From NCBI GenBank assembly GCA_019233975.1, contig JAFALY010000004.1, positions 1-64,000 on the forward strand: a stretch of DNA of 64,000 nt, in the 5' to 3' direction. The notes under the pieces are model-generated. The model had not been told where the DNA came from and made no database searches. It saw only the letters and a list, made by a program, of their open reading frames with translations. The translations under genes were made by a program, and so were the position numbers. Below are positions 59,571-64,000 of this stretch, one piece after another (position 1 is the stretch's first letter; every line of letters starts with the position of its first letter). This DNA is from Alphaproteobacteria bacterium (GTDB taxonomy: Bacteria > Pseudomonadota > Alphaproteobacteria > UBA9219).

Positions 59571-60596
59571 ATGGCGGGCGTTCGCTTACGCGAAGATGTG
59601 AGGTCTCTTTCGGGCGCCGAAAAGGCAGCCCTGTTCATCCTATCACTGGGTGAAGAATATGCGGCGCGCCTCTTTTCGCACATGAATGATGATGAGATTA
59701 AAGAGCTGTCTCAGGTCATGGCGAACCTGGGTACGGTCAGCTCAAACCTCGTTGAAAAGCTTTTCGTGGAGTTTGCTGAACAGATTTCATCAACAGGCGG
59801 CACCGTTGGCTCGCTGGAATCTACCGAACGCCTACTCTCCAAGGTGCTGGATAAGGCGCGCGTCAGCAATATTATGGAAGACATCCGTGGCCCTGCGGGT
59901 CGCACCATGTGGGACAAGCTCGCCAACGTCAACGAAGCCGTGCTGGCTGCCTTTTTGAAAAACGAATATCCGCAAACGGTTGCTGTTGTCGTATCAAAAG
60001 TCAAACCTGACCATGCCGCACGTGTTTTATCGCAACTGCCCGAAAGCTTTGCGATGGAAGTCATCAGCCGCATGTTGCGTATGGAGTCGGTGCAGAAAGA
60101 CGTTCTGGACGATATCGAACGCACGCTCCGCAATGAGTTTATGAACAATTTGGCGCGCACCAACCGGCGCGACCCGCACGAAGCGATGGCCGAAATCTTT
60201 AACAATCTGGACCGCGCCAGTGAAAGCAAATTCATGACCGCGCTGGAAGAGCGCAACCGCGATTCAGCCGAGAAGATCAAAGGCCTGATGTTCACCTTTG
60301 AAGACCTCAACAAGCTTCAGGGGCCGGCCATTCAGTCGATCCTGCGCGTGGCAGACAAGGCCAAACTGCCGATCGCGCTCAAAGGTGCCTCGGATACCAT
60401 CAAGGACCTGTTCTTCTCGAATATGTCGGAGCGCGCCGGCAAGTTGTTGCGTGAAGATATTTCGGCCCTCGGCCCCGTTCGCCTACGCGATGTAGAAGAC
60501 GCGCAGGGTCATCTGGTCGGCGTAGCGAAGGATCTGGCCGCCAAGGGCGAAATCGAAATCGCCAAGGAAAACGAAGAAGACGAGATGATTTACTAA
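59571..60596 (+). CDS. fliG: Flagellar motor switch protein FliG
   Basis: 341 residues: N-terminal FliF-binding domain ([23 protein letters not shown]), middle domain with [11 protein letters not shown] (EHPQ motif variant) and C-terminal torque helix ([36 protein letters not shown]) with the charged residues that meet the stator. A GGAGAGCGG sequence precedes the ATG, 12 bp after fliF. Confidence 0.96.
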   Translation: MAGVRLREDVRSLSGAEKAALFILSLGEEYAARLFSHMNDDEIKELSQVMANLGTVSSNLVEKLFVEFAEQISSTGGTVGSLESTERLLSKVLDKARVSNIMEDIRGPAGRTMWDKLANVNEAVLAAFLKNEYPQTVAVVVSKVKPDHAARVLSQLPESFAMEVISRMLRMESVQKDVLDDIERTLRNEFMNNLARTNRRDPHEAMAEIFNNLDRASESKFMTALEERNRDSAEKIKGLMFTFEDLNKLQGPAIQSILRVADKAKLPIALKGASDTIKDLFFSNMSERAGKLLREDISALGPVRLRDVEDAQGHLVGVAKDLAAKGEIEIAKENEEDEMIY

Positions 60597-60608
60597 GGTT
60601 ATGGCCCC

Positions 60609-61265
60609 ATGACGACAACGACGGGATCAGGAAAAACAAATTCGGCAGATGGCGAGCCGCGCAAATTTATGTTTGAGCGTTCGTTTTCCCCGAATGCCGT
60701 GCAGAAAATTGAGCGACGCCCCGTTACCTTGAAGCCGGATGAATATGACGCGCTGAAGCAAGCTTCGTACGATGAAGGATTTGCAGCGGGTCGCCAGGCA
60801 GGTACGGACGCGCAAAATGGTGAGATCATCAAAATCCTTAGTCACATCGAACGCACTGTCGATAATCTCATTCGATCGACGAATACCCTGCGTGACGAGC
60901 ACAACATGCTGATGCGCCAGGCCGTCATTGCCATTGCCAAAAAGATCCTGCCGCGCACAACCGAAGCGCTTGGCCTTATGGAGATTGAGAAGTTTATTGC
61001 CGAAGCCCTGAGCGAACACAACACGATGCCAAGGCTTGTGGTCCGCGTCCCGTCCATTTACATGTCTATCCTCGATCAAAGAATCAAGGATATGGCAGCG
61101 CAAAAGGCTTTTGCCGGTCAGGTTGTCGTTGTGGCAGATGAGGCGATGAAGCTCGCCGACTGCCGCATCGAATGGGCCGAAGGCGGCATGGAGCGCAACG
61201 AAGACAAAACCATGCAGGATATAGAAAACAACGTTCTACCGGAACTCGCAGAAACCACAGCTTAG
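60609..61265 (+). CDS. fliH: Flagellar assembly protein FliH (FlbE-like)
   Basis: 218 residues. Disordered N-terminus, a Tyr-x-x-Gly-rich segment (YDEGFAAGRQAG) typical of FliH, a coiled segment, and a C-terminal domain (LLMRQAVIAIAKKILPRT; DCRIEWAEGGMERN) resembling FliH/YscL. FliH holds the export ATPase FliI. Placement between fliG and fliN is the alphaproteobacterial order. The family is weakly conserved, so this rests partly on context. Confidence 0.8.
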   Translation: MTTTTGSGKTNSADGEPRKFMFERSFSPNAVQKIERRPVTLKPDEYDALKQASYDEGFAAGRQAGTDAQNGEIIKILSHIERTVDNLIRSTNTLRDEHNMLMRQAVIAIAKKILPRTTEALGLMEIEKFIAEALSEHNTMPRLVVRVPSIYMSILDQRIKDMAAQKAFAGQVVVVADEAMKLADCRIEWAEGGMERNEDKTMQDIENNVLPELAETTA

Positions 61266-61280
61266 TAACAGGAGCACATC

Positions 61281-61610
61281 ATGGCTGATGATAAGGACAC
61301 ACTGACTCTCTCCGAACTGGACCCCAATGGCGGCGAAGCCAGCGGCGGACCGCCGGTTTCGGTTGAAGATCTGGACGCCGTTTACGGCATTCCGGTTGAG
61401 GTTTCTGCCGTGCTCGGCAAGGCGGAAATGCAGGTCAGCCATTTGCTGAAACTGGGCCGCGGCGCCGTCATCGAACTGGACCGCAAGGTTGGCGAAGCCA
61501 TCGACATCTATGTCAACAACCGTCTGGTGGCGCGTGGCGAAGTTGTGGTGGTCGAAGACCGCCTGGGCATCACCATGACAGAAATCATCAAATCCGACCG
61601 CGTCAACTAA
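61281..61610 (+). CDS. fliN: Flagellar motor switch protein FliN
   Basis: 109 residues with the SpoA/FliN C-ring domain: DLDAVYGIPVEVSAVLGKAEM, LLKLGRGAVIELDRKVGEAIDIYVN and LVARGEVVVVEDRLGITMTEI. AGGAG 8 bp before the ATG. Confidence 0.96.
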   Translation: MADDKDTLTLSELDPNGGEASGGPPVSVEDLDAVYGIPVEVSAVLGKAEMQVSHLLKLGRGAVIELDRKVGEAIDIYVNNRLVARGEVVVVEDRLGITMTEIIKSDRVN

Positions 61611-61654
61611 CAAGCCGTGCAGAAGCATTAACCGGATATTTTTGAGGATACCCC

Positions 61655-63034
61655 ATGCGCCTACTCATTGTTGGACAACTTGCCGGGCATATTTCGACGG
61701 CCGGCCGCATCGCGACACAGCGCGGTGCCAAAGTCGCGCATATTGATACCGTCGCGGGCGCCTTAAACGCCCTGCGCAACGGTCAGGGTGCCGACCTTGT
61801 GATGTGCGACATTGTTTTGGACATCGCCGAACTGATTGGCAGCCTGAAATCCGAACGTATTAACGTTCCCGTTGTGGCGTGCGGTATCGGCACGGATGCG
61901 GGTGCCGCCGTTCGCGCCATTCGCGCAGGTGCCAAGGAATATGTCCCTCTGCCGCCTGACGCCGAGCTGATCGCCGCAGTTTTGCAAGCAGTCGCCGAAG
62001 AAGATTCAACCTTTATCGCACGTGATCGCGTTATGCAGCCCATTATGCAACTTGCCGAACGCGTGGCCAACAGCGACGCCTCTATCCTCGTTACCGGTGA
62101 ATCCGGCACGGGTAAGGAAGTCATGGCCCGCTTTGTTCATCGCAAAAGCCGCCGCGCGAACGCCAATTTTGTTTCGGTCAATTGCGCCGCCATTCCGGAT
62201 AATCTGTTGGAATCTGAATTATTCGGTCATGAAAAGGGTGCGTTCACGGGCGCGGTCGCGCGCCGCATCGGTAAGTTTGAAGAAGCCAATGGGGGCACGC
62301 TCCTTCTGGATGAAATCAGTGAAATGGACCTGCGTTTGCAGGCCAAATTACTGCGCGCCATTCAGGAACGCGAAATTGACCGTGTCGGCGGCACCCAACC
62401 CATCAAGGTTGATATTCGCCTGATCGCCACATCCAACCGCGACATGGAAGAGGAAGTCAAAGCAAAACGCTTTCGTGAAGATTTGTATTTCCGCCTGAAC
62501 GTCGTGAATGTGCATATGCCGTCGCTGCGCGAACGCCCCAGCGATATTGTCCCGCTGGCTGAGCATTTCGCCGCCAAATATGCCGCAGCGAACGGTCTAG
62601 CGAACAAGCCCCTATCCGCAGGTGCGCTCGGCATGCTGCAATCGCATCACTGGCGCGGCAATGTGCGCGAGCTTGAAAACACCATGCATCGCGCGGTTCT
62701 GCTGGCACGTGGCGCGGACATTGACCAGGACGCGATTATCTTGTCGAGCCAGGGCTTTGCTCCGGAGGGTGTAAGCGCCAACAGCATCAGCGCGCGTGCT
62801 GCGAGTGCTACCAGCAACGGCAGCACGACCCCGGCCAATCTAGTCGGACGCACCGTAGCCGATGTTGAGCGTGACCTGATTATTGACACCCTGAACCATT
62901 GCCTTGGCAACCGCACGCACGCGGCGAATATCTTGGGTATTTCCATCAGGACGTTGCGCAACAAGCTCAAACAATACAGCGAGTCCGGCGTCCCGGTTCC
63001 CCCGGCCACCGGCGATGAACGTGCCGTTTCCTGA
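61655..63034 (+). CDS. flbD: Sigma-54-dependent flagellar regulator FlbD
   Basis: 459 residues: degenerate N-terminal receiver (LVMCDIVLDIAELIG in place of a normal phospho site), AAA+ domain with Walker A GESGTGKE, the sigma-54 contact GAFTGA and Walker B GGTLLLDEI, then a Fis-type helix-turn-helix (NRTHAANILGISIRTLRNKL). In Caulobacter FlbD, with FliX, times class III and IV flagellar genes. Its place after fliN fits. No sigma-54 site was seen for its own operon. Confidence 0.93.
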   Translation: MRLLIVGQLAGHISTAGRIATQRGAKVAHIDTVAGALNALRNGQGADLVMCDIVLDIAELIGSLKSERINVPVVACGIGTDAGAAVRAIRAGAKEYVPLPPDAELIAAVLQAVAEEDSTFIARDRVMQPIMQLAERVANSDASILVTGESGTGKEVMARFVHRKSRRANANFVSVNCAAIPDNLLESELFGHEKGAFTGAVARRIGKFEEANGGTLLLDEISEMDLRLQAKLLRAIQEREIDRVGGTQPIKVDIRLIATSNRDMEEEVKAKRFREDLYFRLNVVNVHMPSLRERPSDIVPLAEHFAAKYAAANGLANKPLSAGALGMLQSHHWRGNVRELENTMHRAVLLARGADIDQDAIILSSQGFAPEGVSANSISARAASATSNGSTTPANLVGRTVADVERDLIIDTLNHCLGNRTHAANILGISIRTLRNKLKQYSESGVPVPPATGDERAVS

Positions 63035-63067
63035 TCCACAGCGTGACGCAGCGGAGATAGCGCGAGC

Positions 63068-64000
63068 ATGACCAATCAGGCAAATACTGCCGTAGAAACA
63101 ACCGCAGGCGGCACTGATTTCGGCCAGTTTTTCCGCCGTGGTGAGGTATGGCTTGGCATCGCGCTGATGATCATCCTGACCATCTTGGTCGTACCTATCC
63201 CCCCGTTTGTGGTCGATATGGGGTTGGCGCTTTCTATTACATTCTCCGTCATCGTATTGATGACCGTCCTGTTTATCGGCAAACCGCTGGAGTTCAGTTC
63301 TTTCCCAACCGTGCTGCTGATCGCAACACTGATCCGACTATCGCTTAACCTCGGCACAACACGCCTTGTCCTCACGCACGGTAATGACGGCACAGACGCC
63401 GCCGGTCACGTGGTGCAGGCTTTCGCCAGTCTGGTGATGGGTGGCGATTTTATTATCGGCGTGATCGTCTTTGCGATCCTGACCATCGTAAACTTTGTTG
63501 TCATCACCAAAGGTTCCGGTCGTATCGCCGAAGTCGCCGCCCGCTTCACCTTGGATGCCATGCCCGGCAAACAGATGGCGATCGACGCAGATTTATCCTC
63601 CGGTCTCATTAACGAAGACGAGGCCCGCAAACGTCGTAAGGAACTGGAGCAGGAAAGCAACTTTTTCGGCTCCATGGATGGTGCCGCAAAGTTCGTGCGC
63701 GGTGATGCTGTCGCCGGTTTGATTATCACCCTCATCAACGTCGTGGGTGGTATTACAATTGGTGCCCTGCGCCATGACATGCCCATCCTTCAGGCCGCAG
63801 ACACATATGTCCGCCTGTCGGTCGGCGATGGTCTGGTGACACAAATCCCTGCCCTGCTGGTCTCCGTCGCGGCGGGTATGCTTGTTTCCAAGACGACCAG
63901 CACAGGTTCAACTGATAAAGCCCTGTTTGGTCAGTTGAGCGGCTATCCGGGGGCGCTGGGTATCAGCTCCGGCGTGTTGTTCCTGTTCGCAATCGTCCCC
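63068..64000 (+). CDS. flhA: Flagellar export-gate protein FlhA, 5' part (runs off the window)
   Basis: 311 codons are visible, in frame to the last base. Start [15 protein letters not shown], then membrane segments and the conserved cytoplasmic loop [20 protein letters not shown] followed by [11 protein letters not shown] (FHIPEP). [21 protein letters not shown] is also typical. FlhA is the torus of the flagellar type III export gate. The C-terminal domain is outside the window. Starts 33 bp after flbD. Confidence 0.95.
   Translation, partial: MTNQANTAVETTAGGTDFGQFFRRGEVWLGIALMIILTILVVPIPPFVVDMGLALSITFSVIVLMTVLFIGKPLEFSSFPTVLLIATLIRLSLNLGTTRLVLTHGNDGTDAAGHVVQAFASLVMGGDFIIGVIVFAILTIVNFVVITKGSGRIAEVAARFTLDAMPGKQMAIDADLSSGLINEDEARKRRKELEQESNFFGSMDGAAKFVRGDAVAGLIITLINVVGGITIGALRHDMPILQAADTYVRLSVGDGLVTQIPALLVSVAAGMLVSKTTSTGSTDKALFGQLSGYPGALGISSGVLFLFAIVP

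Overview
The window is a compact stretch of an alphaproteobacterial chromosome with moderate GC. The lineage call rests on a DivK/PleD pair, an EipB (DUF1849) protein, COQ9, DUF1491, FlbD beside fliF-fliG-fliH-fliN-flhA, a cysteine-free L33, and the 3' half of the 23S rRNA. I cannot name the genus; a Rhodospirillales- or Micavibrionales-like organism would fit. The cell is flagellated, carries a second type IV (MSHA-like) pilus system, respires (COQ9, lipoamide dehydrogenase) and is Gram-negative (BamB, secretin, TonB receptor, OmpA).

Layout. 1-1345: 3' part of 23S rRNA, 5S rRNA and terminator; the first ~600 bases of the 23S are strikingly AT-rich and may be foreign to the rest. 1362-8672: MarC, a beta-carbonic-anhydrase-like protein, a giant Cys-repeat OmpA protein, suhB, efp and an orphan gene. 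8680-19911: rnd, aspS, a GT-C/TPR membrane protein, a diguanylate cyclase, eipB-divK-pleD, an AT-rich gap with DnaA-box-like sites, uvrC and pgsA. 19914-33124: sppA, a secreted protein plus TonB receptor, rpmG, two rRNA methyltransferase genes meeting tail to tail, DUF1491 with a 20-bp tandem repeat over its start, a GtrB-like glycosyltransferase, rpsU, coq9, lpd, ligA and HU. 33147-40256 (minus): kdpFABC-kdpD. 40410-49620: pilus genes. 49693-55359 (minus): yfgM-bamB-der-def-fmt-truA. 55465-57515: nagA and a ROK kinase, convergent. 57849-64000: start of a flagellar operon, fliF-fliG-fliH-fliN-flbD-flhA, the last cut by the window edge.

Most noteworthy: (a) KdpD has Tyr in place of the phospho-accepting His and no kdpE follows it; (b) three interleaved inverted repeats around the uvrC ribosome-binding site could form mutually exclusive hairpins, at the edge of an AT-rich gap that also has two perfect DnaA boxes and an IHF-like site; (c) a 20-bp tandem repeat multiplies the start codon of the DUF1491 gene in shifting frames; (d) a cell-surface OmpA protein carries eleven four-Cys, GPW-containing repeats; (e) a minimal MSHA-like pilus locus has a 16-Cys minor pilin. 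All functions are inferred by eye from sequence; no database search was run.
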